A DNA stretch of 64,000 bases from NCBI GenBank assembly GCA_963781705.1, contig CAWAGP010000010.1, positions 62,001 through 126,000 of the forward strand, written 5' to 3'. Below are positions 1-7,249 of this stretch, piece by piece. How positions within the stretch are numbered: position 1 is the first letter of the stretch; each line of letters opens with the position of its first letter. Made by a program: the position numbers and the translations under genes. The DNA comes from JALYGJ01 sp963781705 (lineage in GTDB: Bacteria; Chloroflexota; Limnocylindria; Limnocylindrales; CSP1-4). The notes under the pieces are model-generated. The model was not told the origin of the DNA. It ran no database searches and saw only the letters and a list, made by a program, of their open reading frames with translations.

Positions 1-890
1 GCGCACTGGCCGGCGGCCGGACGCGCGTGATCCGCTACGGCATCAGCGACGAGCAGGCATGGGACGTCGGTCTTGCCTGCGGCGGCACGATCGACGTGCT
101 CATCGAGCCGCGCGTGCCGCCGGCGGCCGTCGAGGCGGCCACGCGGCGCGGCATTGCCGTCATCACGCCACTGCCCGCCGATGCGCCACCGCCGGCCCAC
201 GGCCCGCACTCACCGGGTGACGGCGCCGCGCCCGCGCCGCCGCTGACGTTCGCCGACGGACGCCTGTCGGGCAGTACCGGTGATCCGGCGACCGACGCGG
301 CCATCGTCGAAGCCGCCGGCGAGGCCCTGCTGCGCGGGACGTCGCGCACCATCGAGGCGGGCCTGCGGCAGTTCTTCGTCGAGGCCTTTCCGGTGCGGCC
401 GCGGCTGATCGTGGTCGGCGCCGTCGAGGTCGCCCGATCATTGATCAGACTGGCCGCCGAGGTCGGCTTCGAGACCATCGTGATCGACGGCCGCCCCGCA
501 TTTGCCACTCGCGAACGCTTTCCGGATGCCGACCAACTGGTCGTCGGCTGGCCGGACGAAGTCGCCGATCAGATCGCCCTGGGTCCCGGCGACGCGGTGG
601 CGGTCATGACCCACGACCCCAAATTCGACGAGCCGGCCATCGCCGAGGCGCTGCGCCGCGGCTGCCGCTACGTCGGCGCCATCGGCTCACGCAAGACTCA
701 GACCGCCCGCCGCGAGCGGTTGCGCGCGGCAGGCGTGTCCGAGGAAGGACTGGCGCGCCTGAACGGGCCGATCGGGCTGGACCTTGGCGGCCGCGGTCCG
801 GCCGAAACGGCGCTTGCGATCATGGCCGAGGTGGTGGCGTCGCGCTACGGCCGCTCAGGTGGGCGGCTCAGCCAGCCGCGCGACGACTAG
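1..890 (+). CDS. xdhC: XdhC/CoxI-family molybdenum hydroxylase maturation factor, 5' truncated by the window
   Basis: The reading frame is open from the first bases of the window. It reads ALAGGRTRVIRYG before the motif DVGLACGGTI, which in XdhC lies well inside the protein, so the true start is upstream; the GTG at 27 is internal. XdhC proteins bind the molybdenum cofactor and help its sulfuration and insertion into xanthine-dehydrogenase-type enzymes. The N-terminal XdhC/CoxI domain carries the conserved CGG motif. The C-terminal half (from about position 400) is the Rossmann-like XdhC_C domain, with RLIVVGAVEVARSL as nucleotide-binding loop, MTHDPKFD, and YVGAIGSRKT. It ends in GLDLGGRGPAETALAI. 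Its TAG stop (888-890) lies within the CTAG target of the insertion sequence. The molybdenum hydroxylase operon starting at 4084 is the obvious client. Family assignment is firm; the client is inferred. Confidence 0.93.
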   Translation, partial: ALAGGRTRVIRYGISDEQAWDVGLACGGTIDVLIEPRVPPAAVEAATRRGIAVITPLPADAPPPAHGPHSPGDGAAPAPPLTFADGRLSGSTGDPATDAAIVEAAGEALLRGTSRTIEAGLRQFFVEAFPVRPRLIVVGAVEVARSLIRLAAEVGFETIVIDGRPAFATRERFPDADQLVVGWPDEVADQIALGPGDAVAVMTHDPKFDEPAIAEALRRGCRYVGAIGSRKTQTARRERLRAAGVSEEGLARLNGPIGLDLGGRGPAETALAIMAEVVASRYGRSGGRLSQPRDD

Positions 891-891
891 G
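886..891. repeat. Left target-site duplication of the IS481-type element (ACTAGG)
   Basis: The six bases directly outside the left inverted repeat read ACTAGG. The matching right copy at 1923-1928 is GCTAGG, so five of six bases agree. The CTAG core fits the NCTAGN target reported for IS481. The core contains both the stop codon of the xdhC gene (TAG, + strand) and that of the transposase (TAG, - strand). Confidence 0.75.
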
Positions 892-1837
892 TGTGATTCC
901 CGCGGACGTTGTTGACACCGGTCGCGTAGGGCGTTGAGCCAAGGAGCGCCGTGTGCGGGCGCTCGTGATTGTAGAAGTGGAGCCACTCTGGCAAGGCCGC
1001 CAGGCGCTCTGAGTTGGACCGATACGGGCGACCGTAGGCCCACTCGTTGATGAGCGTCTTGATGAAGCGCTCGGCCTTGCCGTTGGTCTGCGGCCGGTAG
1101 GGCCGGGTGCGCTTGTGGCGGATGGCGTGGCGCTCGAGGGCGGCGGCGTAGGCCAGGCTGCGGTAGTTCGAGCCGTTGTCGGTCAGCACCCGCTCGATGT
1201 GGATGCCGCGAGCCGCGAACCAGGCGAGCGCCTCTTCGAGCGCGTGGACGGTGGCCGCCGGCCGCTCGTCAGGCACGACCACGACATGCGCCAGGCGGCT
1301 GGCGTCGTCGACGAAGACCTCCAGGTGATCGTAGCCGTCGCCGCGGTGGCGCCGGTCTGATCGTTCACGACCGAGCACCCGATGGCCGCCACCGTCGGGC
1401 ACGCGGCCGAGCTTCTTGTGGTCCTCGTGCAGGAGGGCGCCCGGATGGCAGGCCACATAGCGCACCGGCGCGCCGGTCACCCGGTCGGCATCCGCCAGGC
1501 GACTGACGCCGTGCCGGCGGAGGACGGCGTAGCAGGTCGAGCGCGGCCGGCCGGTCAGATAGGCGAGACGGTGAGGTCCGTAGCGGCTGGCCTGGCGGGC
1601 AGCCAGAATCGCCGCTTCAGCGCGCTCATCTAGCCTGCGTGGCGAGAGCTTCGGCCGGGAGCTGCGATCGACGAGCCCGGTCACTCCCTCGCTCCGGTAG
1701 CGACGCAACCACTTGGTCGCCGTGGTGCGGCTGATGCCCTGCGCCTCGGCCGCTTTGGCGATGGTGTAGCCGGCCGCGATGCGGGCGACCAACAGCTGCC
1801 GGCCGGCGACTGTCAGCTTGGCTTTAGCATGGCCCAC
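887..1837 (-). CDS. IS481-family DDE transposase
   Basis: The protein is 316 aa when started at the GTG at 1837, which has a strong AGGAGG ribosome site five bases upstream; an upstream extension to 1876 in the same frame lacks such a site. The N-terminal region holds helix-turn-helix segments (IAKAAEAQGISRTTATKWLRRY). The integrase core follows, with HEDHKKLGR (first Asp), VLTDNGSNYRS (second Asp) and RPYRPQTNGKAERF (Glu). It ends with FYNHERPHTAL, the usual C-terminal signature. Frame and catalytic residues are intact. The TAG stop (887-889) lies outside the element, in the duplicated target CTAG, so the insertion site supplies the stop codon. Confidence 0.95.
   Translation of the reverse strand: MGHAKAKLTVAGRQLLVARIAAGYTIAKAAEAQGISRTTATKWLRRYRSEGVTGLVDRSSRPKLSPRRLDERAEAAILAARQASRYGPHRLAYLTGRPRSTCYAVLRRHGVSRLADADRVTGAPVRYVACHPGALLHEDHKKLGRVPDGGGHRVLGRERSDRRHRGDGYDHLEVFVDDASRLAHVVVVPDERPAATVHALEEALAWFAARGIHIERVLTDNGSNYRSLAYAAALERHAIRHKRTRPYRPQTNGKAERFIKTLINEWAYGRPYRSNSERLAALPEWLHFYNHERPHTALLGSTPYATGVNNVRGNHT
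892..919 (+). repeat. Left terminal inverted repeat of the IS481-type element
   Basis: The 28 bp starts TGTG and contains the block ACGTTGTTGACA (906-917), which is repeated in inverted orientation at 1897-1908. Mismatches to the right repeat cluster in the middle (907 upstream region) and at the inner end. Confidence 0.85.
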
Positions 1838-1894
1838 GAGAGCCTCCTGTCCGTGCGGGCTTCTAACACCCCACACGGTGCAGCGAGGCTCTCA

Positions 1895-1922
1895 GATGTC
1901 AACAACGTGTCTGGGTACCACA
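1895..1922 (-). repeat. Right terminal inverted repeat of the IS481-type element
   Basis: It is the inverted counterpart of 892-919, ending in CACA and containing TGTCAACAACGT (1897-1908). It lies upstream of the transposase start and may overlap its promoter. Confidence 0.85.
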
Positions 1923-1928
1923 GCTAGG
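1923..1928. repeat. Right target-site duplication (GCTAGG)
   Basis: This is the right-hand partner of ACTAGG at 886-891. One base differs, which may reflect a later mutation or a shorter five-base duplication (CTAGG). Confidence 0.7.
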
Positions 1929-1930
1929 GC

Positions 1931-2920
1931 TCAGGCCAGCACACGGTCGACGAACGCATCGTCCAGCGTGCCGTCACGCAGCGCGCGACGATACGTCTCG
2001 ACTGTCTGCTGCACGCCGTCGTTCAGCGGGGTCAATGCCTGAGTGCCCAGGGCGGCCTCGATTGGACGTCCGTCGAATGCACTCGGGAAAGGCAGCAGCC
2101 GCTCGCCGAAGGTGATGCTGCCGCGACTGGTCGGCTCGGCCTCGCCGATCGCCGCCACGACCTGGTCGACACCGATCTGCGGGCCGGGCAGGCTGAACAC
2201 GGACGCGCCGGTCAGCTCCGAACGAGCCGCGGCGATGAACCAGCGCGCCGCGTCGGCGGCGAACTGGAATTGGTAGCGGCCGCCGAAGTCGACGTGATAC
2301 GGCCGGCCGGCCGCGGCGGCGATCATCGCCACGGTGGGTTTCGAAGTGACGCCCTGGTCGCGGCCCGGCCCGTACACCGAGTGGGGACGCAGGCCGATGC
2401 TGGCGATCGCCTGGGTTTCCCAGGCGACGCGCGCGGCCTGCTCGTTGGCGACCTTGAAGATGCCGTAGTAGGAGGTCGGGAAGAGCTCCGCGTCGGCGGG
2501 CAGGACCTCGTCCGAGTAGTGGGTCCGCGGGCCGTAAACCGCGGCGCTGCTGGCATAGACGATCCGACCGATTCCCAGCACGCGGGCCAGCTCGAACATT
2601 GTCAGCGTGCCCTGCACGTTGACCCTTGCGCCGGCGATGGGATCGGCCGCGCAGAAGGGAAACTGCAAAGCGGCGAGGTGGATCAGGTGCGTCACGCCGC
2701 GATCGCGACCGACGCGTTCGAGCGCCGCGAGGTCGTTGACGTCGACGTTGAGGCTGTCGAGCGACTCGAGCTCGGGCGCCGGCAGGAGCAGGGCGAGGCG
2801 GTCCTGCCGGCCGTTGCCGCTGACGACCGTCACCGGCACGCCCTCGTCGACCAGGTTCTTGACCACCCACGCACCGATGCAGCCGGTGCCGCCGGTGACC
2901 AGGAAGCGTTCGTCGCTCAC
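1931..2920 (-). CDS. NAD-dependent epimerase/dehydratase (extended SDR family)
   Basis: The protein is 329 aa from the GTG at 2920; a longer frame reaching 2977 runs into the upstream gene and has no better start. It is a Rossmann-fold extended short-chain dehydrogenase of the kind that modifies nucleotide sugars. LVTGGTGCIGAWV at the N-terminus is the GxxGxxG NAD-binding loop. VIHLAALQ-type beta-strand 4 reads LIHLAALQ, and the catalytic SSAAVYG...YYGIFK gives the Ser/Tyr-x3-Lys set. No motif fixes the substrate. It follows the ABM-domain gene by 7 bp and is probably cotranscribed with it from the GntR-controlled intergenic region at 3216-3325. Confidence 0.88.
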   Translation of the reverse strand: MSDERFLVTGGTGCIGAWVVKNLVDEGVPVTVVSGNGRQDRLALLLPAPELESLDSLNVDVNDLAALERVGRDRGVTHLIHLAALQFPFCAADPIAGARVNVQGTLTMFELARVLGIGRIVYASSAAVYGPRTHYSDEVLPADAELFPTSYYGIFKVANEQAARVAWETQAIASIGLRPHSVYGPGRDQGVTSKPTVAMIAAAAGRPYHVDFGGRYQFQFAADAARWFIAAARSELTGASVFSLPGPQIGVDQVVAAIGEAEPTSRGSITFGERLLPFPSAFDGRPIEAALGTQALTPLNDGVQQTVETYRRALRDGTLDDAFVDRVLA

Positions 2921-2927
2921 GGGCAAG

Positions 2928-3215
2928 TCACGCCACTCGCGTGTAGGCGACGATGCTGCCGGTGACGACGAGCGCATTGAGGGTTGGCTGCAGGGCCACG
3001 TGGGCCTTGCTGGTGCGCCACGCCGCCGCTTCGTCGGCCGACTCCCAGCGGTAGACCATCTGGTAGGCCTGTGGGTTGTCCGTCTCGCGCAGCAGGCTGC
3101 ACTCGATCAAGCCCGGCATCCTGATCGCCGCTGGACGGTACTTCTCCGCGAAGAAGTGCTCGAATTCGTCCGCTCTTTCGGCCGGGACATCCAGGCTCAC
3201 GTGGCGCTCGATCAT
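2928..3215 (-). CDS. Antibiotic biosynthesis monooxygenase (ABM) domain protein
   Basis: This 95-aa single-domain protein has the dimeric alpha/beta barrel pattern of the ABM family (MIERHVSLDVPAER start; MVYRWESADEAAAWR core). Such proteins act as small cofactor-free oxygenases, or as binding or degrading proteins for heme or quinones. The ATG at 3215 has a GGAGGG ribosome site. It is first in a two-gene unit with the downstream epimerase and divergent from the GntR gene. The family is clear but the substrate is unknown. Confidence 0.82.
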   Translation of the reverse strand: MIERHVSLDVPAERADEFEHFFAEKYRPAAIRMPGLIECSLLRETDNPQAYQMVYRWESADEAAAWRTSKAHVALQPTLNALVVTGSIVAYTRVA

Positions 3216-3236
3216 GTGCCGCCCTCCATGGCTAAG

Positions 3237-3247
3237 TGGTCTGACCA
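3237..3247. promoter_or_regulatory. GntR/FadR-type operator (TGGTCTGACCA)
   Basis: The 11-base perfect palindrome with a single central base matches the GGT-N3-ACC core bound by FadR-subfamily regulators such as PdhR and LldR. It lies between the divergent ABM gene and the GntR gene, touching the -35 box of the forward promoter (3249-3254). It is downstream of a possible reverse -10 (TGATAA, minus strand, near 3257-3262). It probably lets the neighbouring GntR protein control both directions. Confidence 0.7.
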
Positions 3248-3248
3248 G

Positions 3249-3277
3249 TTGACGACTTTATCAGACGGCCATAGCAT
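3249..3277 (+). promoter_or_regulatory. Predicted promoter of the GntR-molybdenum hydroxylase operon
   Basis: TTGACG (3249-3254) and TAGCAT (3272-3277) are separated by 17 bases. The -35 box is one base away from the palindromic operator, so binding there would be expected to repress. The predicted transcript starts near 3284 and has a short leader before the ATG at 3326. Confidence 0.55.
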
Positions 3278-3325
3278 CGGGCCAACGCCGCCGGCGGGCC
3301 AGTAAGCGAGGGATAGGCCGTCCAC

Positions 3326-4087
3326 ATGGAAGCACCGGGCGCACGGCAACCAGCCGCAACGGGCACGCCGTGGCCGCAGTTCGCGGTGGTCGATCGCAGC
3401 ACGTTGTCGGAGGAGATCGCCGGTCGCCTGCTGCAACTCATCCAGTCCGAGCGGTTGCGGCCCGGCGACAAGCTGCCGGCCGAGCGCGACCTGGCCGCCA
3501 CGATGCACGTCAGCCGGCCGGTGCTGCGCGAGGCGCTGCGGGCGCTGTCGATCATGAAGGTGGTCGACATCCGGCAGGGCGCGGGCACGTTCGTGACCGC
3601 GCTCGAGCCGCAGCAACTCGTGTCGCACCTCGACTTCGTCTTCTCCAAGGACACCGTTGCGCTGGCGCAGGTGCTCGAGACGCGGCGCGTGGTCGAGGTC
3701 GGCAACGTGCGCCTGGCGGCGCAGCGGATCACCGACGGGCAGCTTGCCCACCTGCGCGAAATCGTGCTGGAGCTGCGCGGCGCGGTTGACGACGCGGATC
3801 GTTTCGCCACGCTCGACATCGACTTCCATGGTGTCGTGTGCGACGCCGCGGCCAACTTCCTGCTCGGCCAGTTCATGAGCATCATCAACACTCTCGCGCG
3901 GGTCAGTCGCGAGCGGACCGGCGCGGCGCGCAGCTTCCGCGCTCGCGTGCTGCGTGACCACGATCAGATCCTCGCCGCGTTGGCGGCTCACGACGGCGAG
4001 GCGGCGGCGCGCGCGATGACGGCCCATCTCGATCACGTCGAGCGCTCGCTCGCGCGCGCGAGCGCGAAGCCGGCCGGCGACAGATGA
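3326..4087 (+). CDS. GntR-family transcriptional regulator with FCD ligand domain (FadR subfamily)
   Basis: The protein is 253 aa. The N-terminal winged helix (residues about 25-90) holds the GntR signature: LRPGDKLPAERDLA, then VSRPVLREALRAL and a wing ending RQGAGTFV. The C-terminal all-helical FCD domain (about 100-240) has DIDFHGVVCDAA, with Asp/His of the type that bind metal and carboxylate ligands. Its stop overlaps the start of the next gene (ATGA at 4084), so it is the first gene of the molybdenum hydroxylase operon. A matching GGT-N3-ACC operator lies 80 bp upstream. Expected role: autoregulation and induction by the substrate or product of the hydroxylase. Confidence 0.93.
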   Translation: MEAPGARQPAATGTPWPQFAVVDRSTLSEEIAGRLLQLIQSERLRPGDKLPAERDLAATMHVSRPVLREALRALSIMKVVDIRQGAGTFVTALEPQQLVSHLDFVFSKDTVALAQVLETRRVVEVGNVRLAAQRITDGQLAHLREIVLELRGAVDDADRFATLDIDFHGVVCDAAANFLLGQFMSIINTLARVSRERTGAARSFRARVLRDHDQILAALAAHDGEAAARAMTAHLDHVERSLARASAKPAGDR

Positions 4088-4549
4088 ACGTCCATGGTTC
4101 GCACCAGTTCGCCGCACCGCGCGCCGCGGTCTTTGCCGCGATCTGCGATCCGCGCGCGCTCATCGCGGTGATCCCCGGCTGCGAGGCCGTCGAGCAGGTC
4201 CGCCCCGACGAATACGAGGGCCGCATCAACCTGCGCCTGCCCGGTGCCGCGGGCACGTACCGCACCAGCGTGCGGCTGGTCGACGTTCACCCGCCCGAGA
4301 GCTCGGGAATGGACGGCCGAGTCGAGGGCGCGATGGGCTCGATCAGCGGCCGTGCGGACTTCGTACTGAGCGAAGCAGGCGGGCGCACGACCATCGAGTA
4401 CACCGGTCGGGGCGTCATCCAGGGACCGCTGGCGAAGCTCAATTCACGTTTCACCGAGCGGCTCGCCGAATCGCTCATCGAGCAAGGCCTGAAGGTCCCT
4501 GGACTCGCGTCTCAACGCAGCACAACTCACCGGGGAGGGCAGCGAGTGA
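4084..4549 (+). CDS. CoxG-like SRPBCC protein, apparent frameshift near its 3' end
   Basis: The N-terminal part (FAAPRAAVFAAICDPRALIAVIPGCE) is typical of CoxG-type SRPBCC proteins, which accompany molybdenum hydroxylases and help in membrane anchoring or maturation. In the start frame no stop separates it from the FAD-subunit gene. One base later in frame, from about 4496 on, the sequence reads SLDSRLNAAQLTGEGSE and ends in a TGA (4547-4549) that overlaps the next GTG start in the usual GTGA arrangement. That suggests an extra base near 4494 relative to the ancestral gene. It may be a real mutation or a sequencing error; the first ~137 residues are unaffected. Confidence 0.75.
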
Positions 4550-5401
4550 CGGTCAGCAACTACTTCCTGCCGGCGTCGCTGCCGGAGGCGCTCGACCTGC
4601 TCGACGACACACGGCGCCGACCTGTTGGTGATGGCCGGTGGCACGGTGGCCATGCCGCTCATCAACGACGGCATCTCGCTGCCGCGCGAGGTGATGGGCC
4701 TGCGCCACGCCGGCCTGGACCGCATCGAGCGTGCCGGCGATGAATTGCGCATCGGCGCGACGGCGACGCTCGCCCAACTCGCCGCGCAGCGCGACGCTCC
4801 GCTGCTCAGCCGGGCGGCGGCGCACACCGGCAGCTGGGCGATCCGCAACATGGGCACGGTCGGCGGCAACCTGTTCACGCCGCCACCCGGCGGCGACGTC
4901 GCCACCGCCCTGCTGGCGCTCGATGCGCAGGTCGAGGTGGTCAGCACGCGCGGTTCGCGCTCCATTCCGTTGTCCGGTTTCTACACCGGCTTCATGACCA
5001 ACGCCCTCGCGCCGGATGAGCTGGTCGCGCAGCTGCGCGTTCCCCTCGATGCGGGAGCGACCGCGTTCACCAAGTTCGGCCGGCGTGCGGCCAACACGCC
5101 GGCGGTGGTAACGGTCGCCGTACACGCCACGTTGGCCGACGACAGCGTCCACGACTGCCGCATCTCTCTGGGTGGCGTCGGCCCGCACCCCCTGCGTGCC
5201 AACTCGGCAGAGGCGGTGCTGATCGGGGCGCGCCTGGACGCCAAGTCGATCGCCTCGGCCGCCGCTGCGGCCGCCGAGCATGACTGCGAGCCGTTCAGCG
5301 ACGCGCTCGCGAGCGATTGGTACCGGCGGCGCATGGTCGTGCTGTTCGTGGGACGGGCGCTGTCTCAGGCGGCGCAGTCGGTGCGCGGGAAGGAGGGCTA
5401 G
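4546..5401 (+). CDS. FAD-binding subunit of a molybdenum hydroxylase (CoxM/NdhF-like), apparent frameshift at 4607-4612
   Basis: The start is the GTG at 4546 behind a GGGGAGGG ribosome site, reading NYFLPASLPEALDLLDD. At the ACACAC tract (4607-4612) the frame breaks. The next frame continues HGADLLVMAGGTVAMPLINDG, the FAD-pyrophosphate loop, then IRNMGTVGGNLFTPPPGGD, the second FAD loop, and the CODH-type C-terminal domain to the TAG at 5399-5401. Loss of one AC unit or gain of one base would explain the break. The downstream frame has no plausible start of its own before the FAD loop. The subunit passes electrons from the 2Fe-2S clusters to FAD in the heterotetrameric enzyme. Confidence 0.82.
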
Positions 5402-5402
5402 C

Positions 5403-5900
5403 GTGGCGTCGGTCGTCGTCAGTTTCGATCTCGCCGGGCGCGAGGTGGAAGTCCTCGTCAGCCCGCTGACCACGCTGCAGTCGGTGTTGCGCAGCCAACT
5501 CGGCTACACGGGCGTCAAGGACGGCTGCCGGCAGGGCGGCTGCGGCAGCTGCACGGTTCTGGTCGACGGCGAGCCGATGCTGTCGTGCCTGCTGCCGGTC
5601 CAGGACGTGGCCGGTCGTCGCGTGACAACCGTCGAAGGGCTGGCACCGGGCAGCGGCGAGCTGGATCCGCTCCAGCGCGCCTTCCTGGATCACAACGGCT
5701 TCCAGTGCGGCTACTGCACACCGGGCATGGAGGTGATTGCCACGGCGCTTCTGGAGCGCAACCCGAACCCATCACGCGACGAGATAGTCGAGGCACTGAG
5801 CGGCAACATCTGCCGTTGCACCGGCTACCGCCCAATCATCACCGCCATCGAGGCGGCCGCCGCGGAGCGAACCTCAGCGGCTGAGGAGGCCACCCGATGA
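5403..5900 (+). CDS. [2Fe-2S] subunit of the molybdenum hydroxylase
   Basis: This 165-aa protein starts at the GTG at 5403, one base after the FAD-subunit stop. The N-terminal plant-type ferredoxin domain has Cys42, Cys47, Cys50 and Cys62 (CRQGGCGSC...C). The C-terminal four-helix domain has Cys102, Cys105, Cys137 and Cys139 (CGYCTPG and CRCTGY). These are the eight ligands of the two clusters of xanthine-dehydrogenase-family small subunits, at normal spacing and length. The stop overlaps the start of the first molybdopterin subunit (ATGA, 5897). Confidence 0.95.
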   Translation: MASVVVSFDLAGREVEVLVSPLTTLQSVLRSQLGYTGVKDGCRQGGCGSCTVLVDGEPMLSCLLPVQDVAGRRVTTVEGLAPGSGELDPLQRAFLDHNGFQCGYCTPGMEVIATALLERNPNPSRDEIVEALSGNICRCTGYRPIITAIEAAAAERTSAAEEATR

Positions 5901-7249
5901 CCGACGAACTGCACGTGGTGGGCCAGTCGGTCGTCCGCAACGATGGCGTCGGAGCCGTCACCGGCCGAACGCAGTTCACCGCCGACCGCGCCATCCCGCG
6001 CATGCTCCATCTCAAGGTGGCGCGCAGCCCGGTCCACCACGCGCTGTTGAAGGGCGTCGACGTGTCCGAGGCGCGCAAGGTCCCCGGCTTTGTTCGCGCC
6101 CTGACGCACGAGGACGTGCCGCACAACGTCTACACCATCCTGGGCCTGATCGGCGTCGAGCCGGAAGAGGAGTTCGTGCTTGCCGTCGACCGCGTGCGCT
6201 ACAAGGGCGAGCCGGTCGTGGCGATCGTGGCCGAGACGGAGGCCGCCGCGCTCGAGGCAGTATCGAAGGTGCGCTTCGAGCTCGAGGAGTTGCCGGCGGT
6301 GTTCGACGTTGAGGAGGCGCTCAAGCCGGACTCCCCGGTCGTCACCCACTGGGGCAACAACACGTTCATGTTCGAAGGCCACAACTGCCGGCGCGTGCGC
6401 TATGGCGACGTGGAAGCCGGCTTCGCGCGGGCCGACCGCATCATCGAGGGGATCTACCGGACGAGCCCGATCGAGCAGGCACCGATCGAAACGACCGGTT
6501 GCATCGCCGTGCCCGAGGCAAACGGGCGCTTCACCGTCTACACCAACACCCAGGCGCTGTATTTCAGCCTCGACAATACCGCGATCATCCTGCAGGTGCC
6601 GGGCAACCAGCTGCACTTCGTCGGCGGCACGGTCGGTGGTGGCTTCGGCGGCAAGGTCGACGTGATCGTCGAGCCGCTGGCCACGCTCGCGGCGATGAAG
6701 ACCGGTCGCCCGGTGCGTTATTTCTACAGTCGTTCCGACGAGATGCAGGTCTCGTCCACGCGCAGCCCATGGGTCATCCGGGTCAAGGACGGCGTCAGCG
6801 CCGATGGTCGGCTGCTGGCACGCAAGGTCACCAGCTACGCCGACTGCGGTGCGTACAGCCGGCAGACGCCCTACGCGCTGACCAAGCACGCCGCCAATGC
6901 GGCCGGGCCGTATGCCATCCCGAATGTCTGGATCGACGCCTACTGCATCTACACCAATCGCACGCCGACGAGCGCCATGCGTGGCTTCGGCGTGACCATG
7001 GGTTCGTTCGCGATCGAGGTGCAGATGGACAAGATCGCCGAGGCGTGCGGCATCGACCCGTGGACGGTGCGCTTCCGGAACGCCTACCACAACGGCGATA
7101 TCAAGCCACACCGCAAGGTCGTCGAGGACGCCACCCTGATCGAGGCGATGCAGGCGGCCGCCAGACTAGTTGGCCACCAGCTGCCGGAGGAACTGGGCGC
7201 CATGACCTCCGCGCCGCGCGCCGCCGAAGCCGAAGGAGCCGCCCGATGA
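5897..7249 (+). CDS. Molybdopterin-binding subunit, N-terminal half (NdhL-like)
   Basis: The 450-aa protein covers the aldehyde-oxidase/xanthine-dehydrogenase a/b hammerhead domain (about 20-130) and the first molybdopterin-binding domain. TVGGGFGGK and RTPTSAMRGFG are the cofactor and active-site loops. It ends after RFRNAYHNGD, just where the second molybdopterin domain normally begins. The AYxCSFR loop of aerobic CO dehydrogenase is absent, so this is not CoxL. The next gene supplies the missing half and overlaps by four bases (ATGA at 7246). The split resembles the NdhL/NdhM pair of nicotinate dehydrogenase from Eubacterium barkeri. The substrate is unknown: an N-heterocycle, purine or aldehyde is possible. 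Confidence 0.88.
   Translation: MTDELHVVGQSVVRNDGVGAVTGRTQFTADRAIPRMLHLKVARSPVHHALLKGVDVSEARKVPGFVRALTHEDVPHNVYTILGLIGVEPEEEFVLAVDRVRYKGEPVVAIVAETEAAALEAVSKVRFELEELPAVFDVEEALKPDSPVVTHWGNNTFMFEGHNCRRVRYGDVEAGFARADRIIEGIYRTSPIEQAPIETTGCIAVPEANGRFTVYTNTQALYFSLDNTAIILQVPGNQLHFVGGTVGGGFGGKVDVIVEPLATLAAMKTGRPVRYFYSRSDEMQVSSTRSPWVIRVKDGVSADGRLLARKVTSYADCGAYSRQTPYALTKHAANAAGPYAIPNVWIDAYCIYTNRTPTSAMRGFGVTMGSFAIEVQMDKIAEACGIDPWTVRFRNAYHNGDIKPHRKVVEDATLIEAMQAAARLVGHQLPEELGAMTSAPRAAEAEGAAR

Larger units (their letters stand above)
892..1922 (-). mobile_element. Complete IS481-family insertion sequence, 1031 bp
   Basis: The element runs from TGTG at 892 to CACA at 1922. The terminal inverted repeats are 892-919 and 1895-1922, with 21 of 28 bases matching, including a perfect 12-base block ACGTTGTTGACA. 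The ends are flanked by near-identical NCTAGN copies (886-891 and 1923-1928). One transposase gene fills the element on the minus strand. Size, repeats, target and single DDE gene all fit IS481. The open frame and intact ends suggest a recent, potentially active copy. It sits between two convergent genes (xdhC and the epimerase) whose stops would be only a few bases apart without it, so neither gene is broken. Confidence 0.92.

Noticed and set aside
35..508. Long open frames antisense to xdhC and to most other genes
   Set aside because: At this GC content antisense frames stay open by chance; their products are Arg/Pro/Ser-rich with no family motifs.
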